Shown here piece after piece: positions 38,512 to 48,322 of a DNA stretch of 64,000 nucleotides. Each line of letters begins with the position of its first letter. Positions within the stretch are counted from its first letter, which is position 1. The DNA is taken from the NCBI GenBank assembly GCA_002841865.1, contig PHBD01000008.1, positions 62,001 through 126,000 on the forward strand, written 5' to 3'. Source of the stretch: Deltaproteobacteria bacterium HGW-Deltaproteobacteria-19. Lineage in GTDB: Bacteria; Desulfobacterota; Syntrophia; Syntrophales; PHBD01. Made by a program: the position numbers and the translations under genes. Below the pieces are notes generated by a model. It made no database searches. It saw only the letters and a list, made by a program, of their open reading frames with translations, and was not told where the DNA came from.

Positions 38512-38635
38512 GGGGATGCCTGCAGGGTTGTGATGCACTGCTCCGATGCTGCGTCGACCGGCCTGTTCTCACCGGTTTGACCGCTCCGGATATGCTGCCT
38601 GTTCATAGATATTCCCTGATATAATGATATCGTTC

Positions 38636-38664
38636 TTGACACGATCCGGTACGTTTTGTAAGTT
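38636..38664 (+). promoter_or_regulatory. Sigma-70 promoter of proA-nadD
   Basis: TTGACA (38636-38641), a 17-bp spacer and TAAGTT (38659-38664). The start is expected near 38671, about 155 bp before the chosen proA start. Confidence 0.65.
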
Positions 38665-38826
38665 GATTCTGCCGTTTGACCCCTGCGGGCGGATCCGGCA
38701 GATATGGAGATGGATGGGCTGGACGTCGGTTCATACAAAATCTCCTGTGGTTTTGTCAACATTTCCCTGGCCGGTTCTAAGACGGAAAGGGAAACCTTCC
38801 TTGAAATTATCTTCTGGAGCGCGGGA

Positions 38827-40083
38827 TTGGAGATAAGGGAAAGTATTCTCGAAACAGCGGTAAGGGCGCGGGAAGCCGCTTCCGCTCTCGGGCGGGCTGC
38901 TACAGATCGCAAGGACCGCACCCTTCTGGCCATGGCGGAGGCTTTGCGGGAGCGTGAAACGTTTCTGCTGGAAGCAAACGCCGGGGATGTCGAGAAGGCC
39001 CGGGAACGCGGTTTGTCCAATGCCATGATCGACCGACTCACACTGACCCCGGCAACGGTCCAGGGAATGGCCCGGGGGCTGGAGGAAGTGGCGGCGCTTC
39101 CGGATCCGGGGGGTCGCATCACCGGCATGTGGCGTCGTCCCAACGGTCTGCTGGTCGGACGGATGCGGATCCCCCTTGGCGTCATCGGCATCATCTACGA
39201 AGCCCGTCCCAATGTCACCGTCGATGCGGCGGCCCTGTGCCTGAAATCGGGCAACGCGGTGATCCTGCGGGGGGGGTCGGAGGCCATCGACTCCAACCTG
39301 GCCATCGCCCGCGTCCTGCAGGACGTGCTGGAAACATCAGGTCTGCCGGCGGCGGCGGTCCAGGTCATCGGCGTCACGGACCGCCAGGCGGTCTACGAGA
39401 TGCTTCAGCTCGAGGAATACATAGACCTGATCATTCCCCGGGGAGGGGAAGACCTGATCCGGGCGGTGGTGCGGGACTCGAAGATCCCCGTCATCAAGCA
39501 CTACAAGGGCGTCTGCCACATCTTCGTCGACGCCGGCGCGGACATCGCAGCGGCGGTCCGGATCTGCCTGAACGCCAAGGCCCAGAGGCCGGCGGTCTGC
39601 AATGCCATGGAAACCCTCCTGGTCCACGAGGCGATCGCCGATACATTTCTTCCGGAGGCGGCGCGGGCTTTGCAGGATGCCGGCGTGTCTCTCCGCGGGT
39701 GTCCCCGGACCCGGAAGATCGTTCCCTCCGCCGGGGAGGCCCGGGAAGAGGACTGGCATGCCGAGTACCTGGACCTGATTCTCGCGGTCAAAATAGTGGA
39801 CGGGATCGATGAGGCAATGGCTCACATCGAGCGATACGGCTCCCTGCATACGGAGGCGATCCTGACGAAGGATTACGCCAACGCCCAGCGCTTTCTCCGC
39901 GAGGTATCCTCCTCGACGGTGCTGGTGAATGCCTCGACCCGCTTCAGCGACGGGTTCGAACTGGGGCTTGGGGCCGAGATCGGCATCAGCACAACGAAAC
40001 TGCACGCCTTCGGACCCATGGGACTGGAGGAACTGACGACAGCGAAATTCATCATCTACGGAGACGGACAGGTGAGAACATGA
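38827..40083 (+). CDS. proA: Gamma-glutamyl phosphate reductase
   Basis: Reduces gamma-glutamyl phosphate to glutamate semialdehyde in proline synthesis. I place the start at TTG 38827, which follows GGAG at eight bases. It gives 418 residues, the family length, with homology beginning at once ([16 protein letters not shown]). The ATG at 38704 would add 41 unrelated residues. The active-site cysteine is in [35 protein letters not shown] and [20 protein letters not shown] are also diagnostic. proB is not in the window. The stop overlaps the nadD start as ATGA. Confidence 0.93.
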   Translation: MEIRESILETAVRAREAASALGRAATDRKDRTLLAMAEALRERETFLLEANAGDVEKARERGLSNAMIDRLTLTPATVQGMARGLEEVAALPDPGGRITGMWRRPNGLLVGRMRIPLGVIGIIYEARPNVTVDAAALCLKSGNAVILRGGSEAIDSNLAIARVLQDVLETSGLPAAAVQVIGVTDRQAVYEMLQLEEYIDLIIPRGGEDLIRAVVRDSKIPVIKHYKGVCHIFVDAGADIAAAVRICLNAKAQRPAVCNAMETLLVHEAIADTFLPEAARALQDAGVSLRGCPRTRKIVPSAGEAREEDWHAEYLDLILAVKIVDGIDEAMAHIERYGSLHTEAILTKDYANAQRFLREVSSSTVLVNASTRFSDGFELGLGAEIGISTTKLHAFGPMGLEELTTAKFIIYGDGQVRT

Positions 40084-40736
40084 AGTGGGGACTGTTTGGC
40101 GGTACATTCGATCCGATTCACATGGGACATCTGCGCTGCGCCGAGGAAATCCTGGAGATGTTCAATCTGAACAGGATCATCTTCGTGCCTGCATCCCGCC
40201 CCCCCCACAAGCTGGAGGCGGAGATCACGCCCTTCTTTCACCGGGAGCAGATGGTCAAGCTTGCCATCGAGGACAACCCTTCCTTCTCCTTTGCCGATGT
40301 GGAAAACCAGCGGGAGGGGAAATCCTATTCCGTGGAGACCATCGAGTACTTCCTGAACCGCTACCTCAAGGACATGGAACTCTATTTCATCCTCGGCCAG
40401 GACGCGTTTCACGCCATCCAGACCTGGCGCGAATGGGACAGGCTCCTCCTCCTGTGCCATATGGTCGTCATGACCAGGCCCGGGTATGAAAACCGGGGCC
40501 TCACCGGGATCCTGCCGGAGGATTTTGCGTCCCGTTTTTCCTACGAGGAAGAGTTGGGCGGTTACCGGGGGCCGACGGGGCACCTGATTTACTTCCGGGA
40601 GGTCACTTTCCTCGATATCGCTTCCAGCAACATCCGCCAGCGGGCAAAAGCTTCGCAATCCATCGCCTACCTCGTTCCCGGTGCGGTGCGCCGCTACATC
40701 GTCAAGAACGAACTGTACAAGTCGAGAACACTGTAA
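40080..40736 (+). CDS. nadD: Nicotinate-nucleotide adenylyltransferase
   Basis: Adenylates nicotinate mononucleotide in NAD synthesis. The 218-residue protein has the nucleotidyltransferase motif [11 protein letters not shown] (7-17), [10 protein letters not shown], the [15 protein letters not shown] segment and the late ASSNIRQR motif. The ATG overlaps the proA stop by four bases, so the two are translated together, a common pairing in bacteria. Identification is secure. Confidence 0.95.
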   Translation: MKWGLFGGTFDPIHMGHLRCAEEILEMFNLNRIIFVPASRPPHKLEAEITPFFHREQMVKLAIEDNPSFSFADVENQREGKSYSVETIEYFLNRYLKDMELYFILGQDAFHAIQTWREWDRLLLLCHMVVMTRPGYENRGLTGILPEDFASRFSYEEELGGYRGPTGHLIYFREVTFLDIASSNIRQRAKASQSIAYLVPGAVRRYIVKNELYKSRTL

Positions 40737-40866
40737 CCGGGGGAGAAAAAAGCCGGATGCCCGTTCCGTCCAGGGTGTAAAGTCATCGACGAAACCAACA
40801 TTCCGATCGGGAGCGGCTGATCCGGTTGCCGGAGGGGACGTCTCGAAGAACGGCAAGGGGGGAGTT

Positions 40867-42552
40867 ATGGAAGGCGCGAAGAAGACCAGGGAAGAGCTGC
40901 TGCAGGAAGTGGCGGCGCTGAGAAAGAAAGTTCAGGACCTCGAGCGTGACGGCCAAGCCGTCCATGTCTGGGAAAAGCGCTACCGGGAACTGGCGGAATG
41001 CCTGCCGCAGATCGTCTTCGAGCTGGACAAGAAGGGCCGGTTCACCTTCTTTAATCGCCACATCACCACGTTCCTCGGCTATGACGAGGAAGATTTCAGG
41101 AAGGGGCTTACCGCATGGGATGCGTCGATCCCCGAAGACCGGGAGCGGCTGAAACGGGAAATCGATTTGGTGCTCAAGGGAAAATCCAAGGCCCAGGGCA
41201 CCGAGACGGCCCTCCTCAGAAAAGACGGGACCTCCTTTCCCGTCACCATCTTTGCCACCCCCATCGTTTCGGCCGAGGGAATTACCGGACTCCGGGGCGT
41301 CGGAGTCGACATCTCGCACCAGAAGAAGGCGGAAATCCAGCTCCGGGAGAGCGAGGAGCGCTATCGTTCCATCGTGGAGCATACCCACGACGGAATCTGC
41401 GTCATCGATGAGCAAGCCCGCTTTGTTTACGGAAACGACGAGTTAATGCGTATGACGGGCTATAGCCTTAAGGAGAACCTAGGAAAAACATTTATTGATT
41501 TTATCGCTCCGGAAGACCGCGCCATAGCCCTGGATCGCTTTGCGAGGCGTAAGTGTGGAGAGAACATCGTCGACCAGTACGAGGCAAGGCTCGTCTGCAA
41601 GGATGGCAGCCGAATCTTCGTGGAGGCAAAGATTTCCGTCCTGAAGACATCGGGAGGAACGCAGCGCTTCGTTGTCAAGCTTCTGGACATCACAGACCGG
41701 AAAAAAGCGGAGGACAGCCTCCGCCAGTCGGAGAACCTGTACCGCACGATCTTCGAAAACACCGGAACAATCATGATGATCGTCGACGAGGACCGGAACA
41801 TCGTCCTCTTGAACGGTGAATTCGAGAGGGCCGTGGGCATCAAGCGGGAAGACGTCGTCGGGAAGATCCGGGGCGACGACCTGATCGAGAGTGACGACCT
41901 GGAACGACTGATCGGCCTCCAGCATGAAATCCTGGCGGACCCGGCCAAAGGACCTATTCATACGGAATTCTCGCTGAAGGACAGGACCGGCAAGGTGCGG
42001 GACGTTTTTCTCGTCATCTCCGCCATTCCCGAGACCAGGCTCGTGGTGTGTTCTCTCATGGACATCACGGAACGAAAACAGGCGGTCAACACGCTCCTGG
42101 AGAGGGAGAAGGCCCTTCAGGATACGACCATGCGCCTGGAGGAGGTCAACGAGGCCCTGCGGGTTCTCTTGAAGCACAAGCAGGAAAATCAGGGAGAGGT
42201 GGAATCGAAGGTCCTCGCCAATGTCCGGGAGCTGGTGCTCCCTTATGTGAAGAAGATGCAGGGCACGTCCCTGGACGGGACGCAAAAGGCGTACGTGGAC
42301 ATTATCGAGACGAATCTGGAAGACATCATGTCTCCCTTCCTCCGGACCCTGACCTCTCAGTACCTGAACTTCACCCCGAAGGAAATTCAGGTGGCGAATT
42401 ATATCCGCGGCGGAAAAACCACCAAGGAGATCGCCAGGATCATGGGTGTTTCCCGGAGCGCCATCGACCTTCACCGCAACCACATCCGGGCGAAGCTGGG
42501 ACTGAACAAAAAGAAAGCCAACCTGCGCACCCATCTTGCCAGCCTGGCGTGA
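40867..42552 (+). CDS. PAS-domain transcriptional regulator with LuxR-type output
   Basis: A 561-residue protein from ATG 40867, preceded by GGGGGAG. It has a short coiled coil, then three PAS domains (about 35-160, 165-285 and 290-405; boundaries ISHQKKAE, ITDRKKAE, ITERKQAV). A second coiled coil follows. The C-terminus is a LuxR/GerE helix-turn-helix (LNFTPKEIQVANYIRGGKTT, RSAIDLHRNHIRAKLGL). There is no histidine kinase or receiver domain, so it appears to be a one-component sensor-regulator of the kind abundant in Syntrophales-like genomes. It lies just upstream of the lipid-transport operon. The sensed signal is unknown. Confidence 0.88.
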   Translation: MEGAKKTREELLQEVAALRKKVQDLERDGQAVHVWEKRYRELAECLPQIVFELDKKGRFTFFNRHITTFLGYDEEDFRKGLTAWDASIPEDRERLKREIDLVLKGKSKAQGTETALLRKDGTSFPVTIFATPIVSAEGITGLRGVGVDISHQKKAEIQLRESEERYRSIVEHTHDGICVIDEQARFVYGNDELMRMTGYSLKENLGKTFIDFIAPEDRAIALDRFARRKCGENIVDQYEARLVCKDGSRIFVEAKISVLKTSGGTQRFVVKLLDITDRKKAEDSLRQSENLYRTIFENTGTIMMIVDEDRNIVLLNGEFERAVGIKREDVVGKIRGDDLIESDDLERLIGLQHEILADPAKGPIHTEFSLKDRTGKVRDVFLVISAIPETRLVVCSLMDITERKQAVNTLLEREKALQDTTMRLEEVNEALRVLLKHKQENQGEVESKVLANVRELVLPYVKKMQGTSLDGTQKAYVDIIETNLEDIMSPFLRTLTSQYLNFTPKEIQVANYIRGGKTTKEIARIMGVSRSAIDLHRNHIRAKLGLNKKKANLRTHLASLA

Positions 42553-42664
42553 CCGGTGACGGCCTCTGACGGAGCAGCTCCCTTCGCAATAAAGGGAATT
42601 CCTTCGGTCCGGGGCTGTTTCCCGCTGTTTTCCACCGGTGTTTGATTGGAGGAATTCCGGCCGC

Positions 42665-43822
42665 ATGTTCAAGAAAAGGGTTCCGGACAAGCCTCAGAGC
42701 TTTGCCCTCGCCGTTGAGGGGACGCCCGGGGAAGCATGCACCCTTTTTCTGTCGGGTCGGCTCGCCCTGGAAAATCTGGAGCGGCTCCTCGCGGGGGCTG
42801 AAACGTTTATCGAGACCCATCGGCCGTCGGCCATCCGGGTGGATCTGACCGGCGTAACGTATATGGACAGTGCCGGGGCCCTCTTCATCGGCAGGCTCCG
42901 GACGCTCGCCGCGGCCCGGTCCGCTCCCCTGGAGCTTGCCGGTCTGGGGGAGGATGCCCGGCGGATCCTGTCCCTCGTGGAGGGCAAAGCCGCGGCTTCC
43001 GGGACGGTGGCGACCGGAAAGAAGCCGGAGGGATTTTTCCCGAAGGTTGCGGATACGGCCGAGTCTCTGTTCGGTGCCTTCGCGGACCTCATGACGTTTG
43101 TCGGGGAGATCGTTCTGGCCCTGCTCCATTCCCTGCGTCATCCCCGCTCCGTGCGCTGGAATGCCGTCCTGTTCTACATGAGGCGGGCCGGCGTGGAGGG
43201 TCTGCCCGTGGTCGGGCTCATCAGCCTGCTTCTCGGCCTGATCATGGCCTTCATGGCTTCCCTTCAGCTTCGCCAGTTCGGCGCCAACATTTATGTGGCT
43301 TCCCTGGTGTCGATCTCCATCGTGCGGGAGCTGGGGCCGATCATGACGGCCATTCTCGTGGCCGGCCGTTCCGGATCGGCCTTCGCGGCGGAAATCGGCA
43401 CCATGATGGTCAACGAGGAAGTGGACGCTCTGACGACCATGGGATTCGATCCGATCCGGTTCCTGGTGATCCCGAAGGTGATCGCCGCCATCGTGGTCGT
43501 GCCCGTTCTGACCCTCTACGCAGACCTGCTGGGAGTCCTGGGCGGACTGATCGTCGGTGTGACGGGACTCGACATCACGGTCAACGCCTACATGACCCAG
43601 ACGATCAAGAGCATCCGGATCTTCGACATGAACGCCAGCATGTTCAAGGCCACGTGTTTTGCACTCCTGATTTCGGGCATCGTCTGCTACCGCGGCTTCC
43701 AGGTTCGGGGAGGGGCGGAGGCGGTTGGGGCGGCGGCGACATCCGCCGTCGTGTCGGCCATTTTCCTGATCATCGTGGCAGACTCGGCCTTTGCGATCAT
43801 GCTTCACTACATCAATCCGTAG
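42665..43822 (+). CDS. mlaE: MlaE-family ABC permease with N-terminal STAS domain
   Basis: A 385-residue inner-membrane permease of the MCE lipid transporter class. Residues of about 1-100 form a STAS domain (RVDLTGVTYMDSAGALFIGR), which in other systems is the separate MlaB subunit. The MlaE part has several helices with the conserved SLQLRQFGANIYVASLVSIS, VRELGPIMTAILVAGRSGSA and EVDALTTMGFDP. With MlaF and MlaD it would move phospholipids between inner and outer membranes. ATG 42665 follows GGAGGA by 11 bp. It is the first gene of a seven-gene rightward operon. Confidence 0.92.
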   Translation: MFKKRVPDKPQSFALAVEGTPGEACTLFLSGRLALENLERLLAGAETFIETHRPSAIRVDLTGVTYMDSAGALFIGRLRTLAAARSAPLELAGLGEDARRILSLVEGKAAASGTVATGKKPEGFFPKVADTAESLFGAFADLMTFVGEIVLALLHSLRHPRSVRWNAVLFYMRRAGVEGLPVVGLISLLLGLIMAFMASLQLRQFGANIYVASLVSISIVRELGPIMTAILVAGRSGSAFAAEIGTMMVNEEVDALTTMGFDPIRFLVIPKVIAAIVVVPVLTLYADLLGVLGGLIVGVTGLDITVNAYMTQTIKSIRIFDMNASMFKATCFALLISGIVCYRGFQVRGGAEAVGAAATSAVVSAIFLIIVADSAFAIMLHYINP

Positions 43823-43842
43823 GGGGTGTGGAGACGGTTGAC

Positions 43843-44628
43843 ATGAACGATCAATCCGCGGTACCCGTGAACGGGACCGGGCCCGTCATCGAGGTCGAGA
43901 ACCTCAAGGCCGCCTATGGGGATCACGTCGTTCTGGAGAACGTCAGTTTCCGGGTGCAACCCGGAGAGATCTTCGTCATCGTCGGGGGCAGCGGCTGCGG
44001 GAAATCGACCCTGCTGAAATACCTTATCGGGCTTTATCCACCCACGTCAGGCCTGGTCCGGGTCAATGACCTGGATCTTGCGAACGCCGACGAACAGGCC
44101 CTGAAGGAGTTCAAACGGCAGATCGGCGTTCTGTTCCAGTCCAGCGCCCTCATCGGCTCCATGACCCTGGCGGAGAACGTTGCCCTGCCGCTTCAGGAGC
44201 ATACGGACCTGCCGCCGCCGCTCATCGACGAGGTCGTGCGGATGAAGCTCTCCATGGTGAACCTGTCGGGTTACGAGGATTATCTGCCGGCGGAACTTTC
44301 GGGGGGCATGAAAAAGCGTGCGGGCCTTGCCCGGGCCATGGCGCTGGACCCGACGATCCTGTTCTTCGACGAGATGTCCGCCGGCCTGGATCCCGTTACG
44401 GCGGTAGAGCTGGACACGATGGTCAAAAGCATCAACGAAGGCATGGGAACGACCATGGTGGTCGTGACCCACGAGCTGGAATCGATTTTCAACATTGCTT
44501 CCCGGGCGATCATGCTCGACAAGGCCACCCGTGGAATCATCGCGGAGGGGCGCCCCCGGGATCTGCAGAAAGATGTTTCCGATCCGAGGGTTTACAATTT
44601 TTTCAATCGTTTGAGCGGCTCTTCGTAG
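43843..44628 (+). CDS. mlaF: ABC transporter ATPase of the MCE lipid transporter
   Basis: A 261-residue ATPase from ATG 43843. Walker A is GGSGCGKST, the signature is ELSGGMKKRAGLARAMA, Walker B with the switch is ILFFDEMSAGLDPVTAV, and the H-loop is VVVTHELES. The GMKKR form of the signature is characteristic of MlaF. It sits 20 bp after mlaE and 15 bp before mlaD and powers lipid movement at the inner membrane. Confidence 0.94.
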   Translation: MNDQSAVPVNGTGPVIEVENLKAAYGDHVVLENVSFRVQPGEIFVIVGGSGCGKSTLLKYLIGLYPPTSGLVRVNDLDLANADEQALKEFKRQIGVLFQSSALIGSMTLAENVALPLQEHTDLPPPLIDEVVRMKLSMVNLSGYEDYLPAELSGGMKKRAGLARAMALDPTILFFDEMSAGLDPVTAVELDTMVKSINEGMGTTMVVVTHELESIFNIASRAIMLDKATRGIIAEGRPRDLQKDVSDPRVYNFFNRLSGSS

Positions 44629-44643
44629 GGAGGCATTCCGTCC

Positions 44644-45597
44644 ATGGCCAGAATCAAGACTCCCAAGTTCCTGATCGGTCTGTTCATCACCCTGGGGGTG
44701 ACCATCGGCGTCGCCACGGTCATCTGGATCGGGGCGTCCAAGATCCTCCAGAAAGGCGATATGTACGTGACGTATTTCGATGAGTCGGTGCAGGGGCTTT
44801 CACCGGACTCCATGGTGAAATACCGCGGCGTCGATGTCGGACGGATCGACGAGATCAATGTGGCCCCGGACCGGCGCCTCATCGAGGTGGTCATGAAGGT
44901 GGACCTGAAGCCCTCGGAGGCAAAGGACTCTGTCGCCCAGTTGAAATCCGCGGGCCTGACGGGCATCGTTTTCGTGGACCTCGACCGGCTGCCCGAGGGC
45001 GAGCGGGTCGATACGCCGCGGATCAACTTCACCCCGCCCTATCCCATCATCCCTTCCCAGGCCTCGGCGCAGAAGCTGATCATGTCCGGCCTGGAGATGA
45101 CCATCGCCAAAGTCAAGGAGATCGACCTGGCGGGCATCTCGAACGAACTGAAGAGAGTGGAGCGGTCCATCAGCGAATTCTTCAGCGGATCCACGACCCA
45201 CCGCATTCTCGAGAACCTGGAATCCACGTCGGCGCACATGAATCACACACTGGACAAGGTGGATCAGCTCGTTGCCGAGGGGCACCTGGAGGGGGTTCTG
45301 GATGACGCGAAAACGTTGTTTCAGGAGACCAAGGACGCCATTGTGGAGGCGCGTGGCATGATTGAAGACGTGCGGGGAGAGCTCAAGGCGATGAAACTTG
45401 CGGAAACGGCCCGGCGGACCGAGGGCATGGTGACGGACCTGGACCGCAAGACCCGGCAGATCACGACGGACCTGACCCTGGCCGGGGAAAACATCCGTCA
45501 GGCCTCGGAAAACCTCGATGCTCTGCTCCAGAGGCTGGAAGCCAATCCGTCGGAGCTGCTCTTCGGGGAGCCGCCTCCGCCCCGGCGACCCCGGTGA
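44644..45597 (+). CDS. mlaD: MCE-domain protein of the lipid transporter
   Basis: A 317-residue protein with one N-terminal membrane helix (about 8-32, FLIGLFITLGVTIGVATVIW) and a periplasmic MCE domain (YFDESVQGLSPDSMVKYRGV, VGRIDEINV). A long helical C-terminal region contains regularly spaced polar repeats (HMNHTLDKVDQL, ETKDAIVEARGMIEDV). MCE proteins form hexameric rings or tubes that carry lipid. The coiled C-terminal stretch is longer than in E. coli MlaD (183 residues) and may extend the tunnel toward the outer membrane. Confidence 0.92.
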   Translation: MARIKTPKFLIGLFITLGVTIGVATVIWIGASKILQKGDMYVTYFDESVQGLSPDSMVKYRGVDVGRIDEINVAPDRRLIEVVMKVDLKPSEAKDSVAQLKSAGLTGIVFVDLDRLPEGERVDTPRINFTPPYPIIPSQASAQKLIMSGLEMTIAKVKEIDLAGISNELKRVERSISEFFSGSTTHRILENLESTSAHMNHTLDKVDQLVAEGHLEGVLDDAKTLFQETKDAIVEARGMIEDVRGELKAMKLAETARRTEGMVTDLDRKTRQITTDLTLAGENIRQASENLDALLQRLEANPSELLFGEPPPPRRPR

Positions 45598-45612
45598 GGG
45601 AGGAATCGGAAC

Positions 45613-46323
45613 ATGATGAACAGGATGAAGGCATGGCCCGGCATCGGGACGCTCGGGAAGGTTCACGGGGGATTGCGGTTTCTGGCGGTCTTCCTCGCGG
45701 TGGGTTGGTTATGGGGCTGTACCGGTGCGAAACCGGCCCTCCTGGTGGATCATTATTCCCTTGAATACGATCCGCCGGCCTTCGAGGGGACGGCGCCCCT
45801 GGAGGAAGTCCTCAAGCTGAACCGTTTTTCCACCACGGAGGCCCTGCGGGGCCCCCTGATGATCTCCCGGATGGAGCCTTATGTCTACTATGCGGATCCA
45901 TACCACCGCTGGCGGGTCAACCCCGCCGACCTGACCACGGATTTCCTGGCCCGGGATCTTCGCAACGCCGGGCTGTTCAAAGCCGTTTTCACGTGGCGGG
46001 ATCCCGTGGATGCGAGATTTGAGCTCAAGGGCGCCGTGGAGGAATTTTCCGAAGCGGGCGGCGCCGACGGCCGCCGGTCCCTCCTGGTGCTCCGGATCAC
46101 GCTGATGGACAGGAGCCGGAGTGACGTCCAGAGCCGGGTGGTGTATCAGAAGAAGTACGAGTCTTCCTTTCCCGTGGAAGGCAAAAACGCCGGCAGCCTC
46201 GCCGCCGCAATGAGCCGCTCCATGGCCCTCCTGTCCCGGCAGATCATCCTGGATGCCTATACGGCGGTCCGACAGAATGCGGGCGGAGGGACGTCTCCGG
46301 AGAAACCGCCGACCGGCAAATGA
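45613..46323 (+). CDS. ABC-type transport auxiliary lipoprotein (PqiC-like)
   Basis: A 236-residue lipoprotein. The N-terminus carries a hydrophobic segment ending GWLWGC, a lipobox that would lipidate Cys36. The mature part matches the ABC_trans_aux family (HYSLEYDPPAF, LNRFSTTEALRGPLMISR, AVFTWRDPVDARFELKGAVE). Such proteins pair with MCE systems at the outer membrane. The stop overlaps the next ATG by four bases. Confidence 0.82.
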   Translation: MMNRMKAWPGIGTLGKVHGGLRFLAVFLAVGWLWGCTGAKPALLVDHYSLEYDPPAFEGTAPLEEVLKLNRFSTTEALRGPLMISRMEPYVYYADPYHRWRVNPADLTTDFLARDLRNAGLFKAVFTWRDPVDARFELKGAVEEFSEAGGADGRRSLLVLRITLMDRSRSDVQSRVVYQKKYESSFPVEGKNAGSLAAAMSRSMALLSRQIILDAYTAVRQNAGGGTSPEKPPTGK

Positions 46324-47468
46324 TACTGTTTCTTGCAATCTACTTCCTCGTTTACGGGGGAGTCCATGTATACTTCTTCCTGAAACTGGTGCGTGCCTTT
46401 TCGTTCTCCGCACCGGGACAATGGGGGCTCGGCGTTTTCCTGGTCGTCATGGTCCTCATTCCAATCGCGGTTCACTTTCTTGAAAGAATCGGGCAGGAAA
46501 GAGCGGCCTGCCTGGCGTCCTGGAGCGGCTATCTCTGGATGGGTGCGCTGTTCTTCGCTTTCTGCCTGTTTCTGATCGTCGATGTCTGGAATTGGTCGAC
46601 GCGGATTGGAACGGCCGTCACAGGCTTCGACCGGTCGGCCTGGATGATCGGGGCCCGATCTGCCGCCCTGCTGGCCCTGGGAGGGGCAGTTCTTCTCTCC
46701 GTCTACAGCGCCTGGGAGGCGACCCGCCTCCGGACCGAGCGGATTGTTTTTCCTAGCGCCAAGGTATCCCAACCGACCCGGATCGTCCAGATCTCGGACG
46801 TCCACGTCGGATTCATCATCGATACGGATTGCATCGGCCGCATCGTCGCGGCCGTCGAGGCGGCGCGGCCGGACCTCGTGGTGTCCACGGGTGACCTGGT
46901 GGACGGGCAGATCGACAGCCTGGCGGGTCCCATGCAGCGGCTCCGGGATCTCAAGCCCCGCCTGGGCAAGTATGCCGTCACGGGAAACCACGAATTCTAC
47001 GCAGGCCTCGAACAGGCCCTGGCCTTTACGGAGGGGGCCGGCTTCACGGTCCTCCGGGGGGAGGGACGGGCCGTGGGAGGGGTCCTGAATCTGGCCGGTG
47101 TGGACGACGCGACGGGAATCCAGGCCGGTCTCGCCCCGGCGGTCGACGAGCGGGCAATCCTGTCCGGTCTCGACAACAGGCTGTTCACCATCCTGCTCCG
47201 GCATCGCCCGGATGCGCGGTCCGAGACGGCCGGACTGTTCGATCTGCAATTGTCGGGACACACTCACAAGGGACAGATCTTTCCCTTCAGCCTGCTTGTG
47301 GGAATGGCTTTTCCCCATCTCGCAGGGGACTACCGGCTTCCGAATGGAGGCCTTCTCCACGTCAGCCGGGGAACCGGAACCTGGGGACCGCCCATGCGTT
47401 TTCTGGCGCCTCCGGAAATCACGGTCATCGATCTCGTGCCCGGGCCCGGGCAGGGAGGAACGAAGTGA
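46320..47468 (+). CDS. Membrane-anchored calcineurin-type metallophosphoesterase
   Basis: A 382-residue protein with about four N-terminal membrane helices (residues 1-130). A metallophosphoesterase domain follows with all the metal motifs: QISDVHVGF, VSTGDLVDG, AVTGNHEF and LSGHTHKGQIF. The layout is that of the YaeI/YkuE group, some members of which act on lipid A precursors or prenyl phosphates. Coupling to the MCE operon by a four-base overlap suggests a lipid phosphate substrate, but that is inference. Confidence 0.85.
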   Translation: MILFLAIYFLVYGGVHVYFFLKLVRAFSFSAPGQWGLGVFLVVMVLIPIAVHFLERIGQERAACLASWSGYLWMGALFFAFCLFLIVDVWNWSTRIGTAVTGFDRSAWMIGARSAALLALGGAVLLSVYSAWEATRLRTERIVFPSAKVSQPTRIVQISDVHVGFIIDTDCIGRIVAAVEAARPDLVVSTGDLVDGQIDSLAGPMQRLRDLKPRLGKYAVTGNHEFYAGLEQALAFTEGAGFTVLRGEGRAVGGVLNLAGVDDATGIQAGLAPAVDERAILSGLDNRLFTILLRHRPDARSETAGLFDLQLSGHTHKGQIFPFSLLVGMAFPHLAGDYRLPNGGLLHVSRGTGTWGPPMRFLAPPEITVIDLVPGPGQGGTK

Positions 47469-48322
47469 ACGAGCGTCCCGATCCGGCGGCGATCCAGAGC
47501 GTTTTCGGGGACATTCCGGGCCATCGCGCCGTCGCCGGGATCATCCGCAGCCACTCGACGAACAGCCGGGATGTACGGCGCTATGCGCTGGAGGGGCTCG
47601 ACCTGTCGGCATGCGGCGACATCCTGGAGATGGGGTGCGCCTTCGGCCCTTTCACCGAGACCTTGCAAGGCCGGGTGTCGCCGGACGGCGTCGCCGTGGG
47701 TGTGGACATCGTGGAGGCCTACGAAGAACCGTTCCTGGAGGCCTGCCGCCGGGCGGGTCTCCGGGGACGGTTTCTCCCGGAAGGGGTCCCGGTGGTCCGA
47801 AGTTTCCCGGAGGCGTCCTTTGATCTGGTCCTGTGTTCCTTTGCCCTGTACTTTTTCCCCGAGGTCATCCCCGAGGTGGCCCGGATCCTGAGGCCGGGCG
47901 GCCTGTTTGTCGTGATCACCCACGACCGGAACAACATGGGAGAACTGGCGGACCTGATCCGGAGGACGCTGATGCAGCAGGGCGACCTTCCGGGGGGGCG
48001 CCTTCCCGTGGAGGATATCGTGGCGCGGTTTTCCGCGGAGAACGGCCGTGACCTCCTCGCTCCCTGGTTTCGGGAAGTCGAAATGCTGGACTATCGGAAC
48101 ACCCTGGTCTTCCCGCCGTCGGACATTCCACAGATCCTGCGGTATATCCACTTCAAGAGTCCTTTTCTCCTGACCGGAACACGCCGCACCGTTCCCGAAC
48201 TGACGGCGCTCCTGGAGGAGGAGCTTCAACAATGGATCCGGAGCGCCGGAAACATTCGCCTGTCCAAGGACGACCGGATCTTCCGCTGCCGCCTGCCGCG
48301 GCCCCGAAAGGACGGAGCATGA
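47465..48322 (+). CDS. SAM-dependent methyltransferase
   Basis: A 285-residue class I methyltransferase starting at GTG 47465, which overlaps the previous stop as GTGA. Motif I is ILEMGCAFGPF, the acidic residue after strand 2 is in VAVGVDIVEAYEE, and FDLVLCSFALYFFPEV with ARILRPGGLFVVITH forms motifs II-III. The substrate is unknown. Translational coupling on both sides puts it in the lipid-transport operon. Confidence 0.85.
   Translation: MNERPDPAAIQSVFGDIPGHRAVAGIIRSHSTNSRDVRRYALEGLDLSACGDILEMGCAFGPFTETLQGRVSPDGVAVGVDIVEAYEEPFLEACRRAGLRGRFLPEGVPVVRSFPEASFDLVLCSFALYFFPEVIPEVARILRPGGLFVVITHDRNNMGELADLIRRTLMQQGDLPGGRLPVEDIVARFSAENGRDLLAPWFREVEMLDYRNTLVFPPSDIPQILRYIHFKSPFLLTGTRRTVPELTALLEEELQQWIRSAGNIRLSKDDRIFRCRLPRPRKDGA

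Noticed and set aside
34300-38580. 1426-codon plus-strand frame across the PpiD, radical SAM and patatin genes
   Set aside because: It spans five genes with clear motifs on the other strand and shows no recognisable domains of its own.
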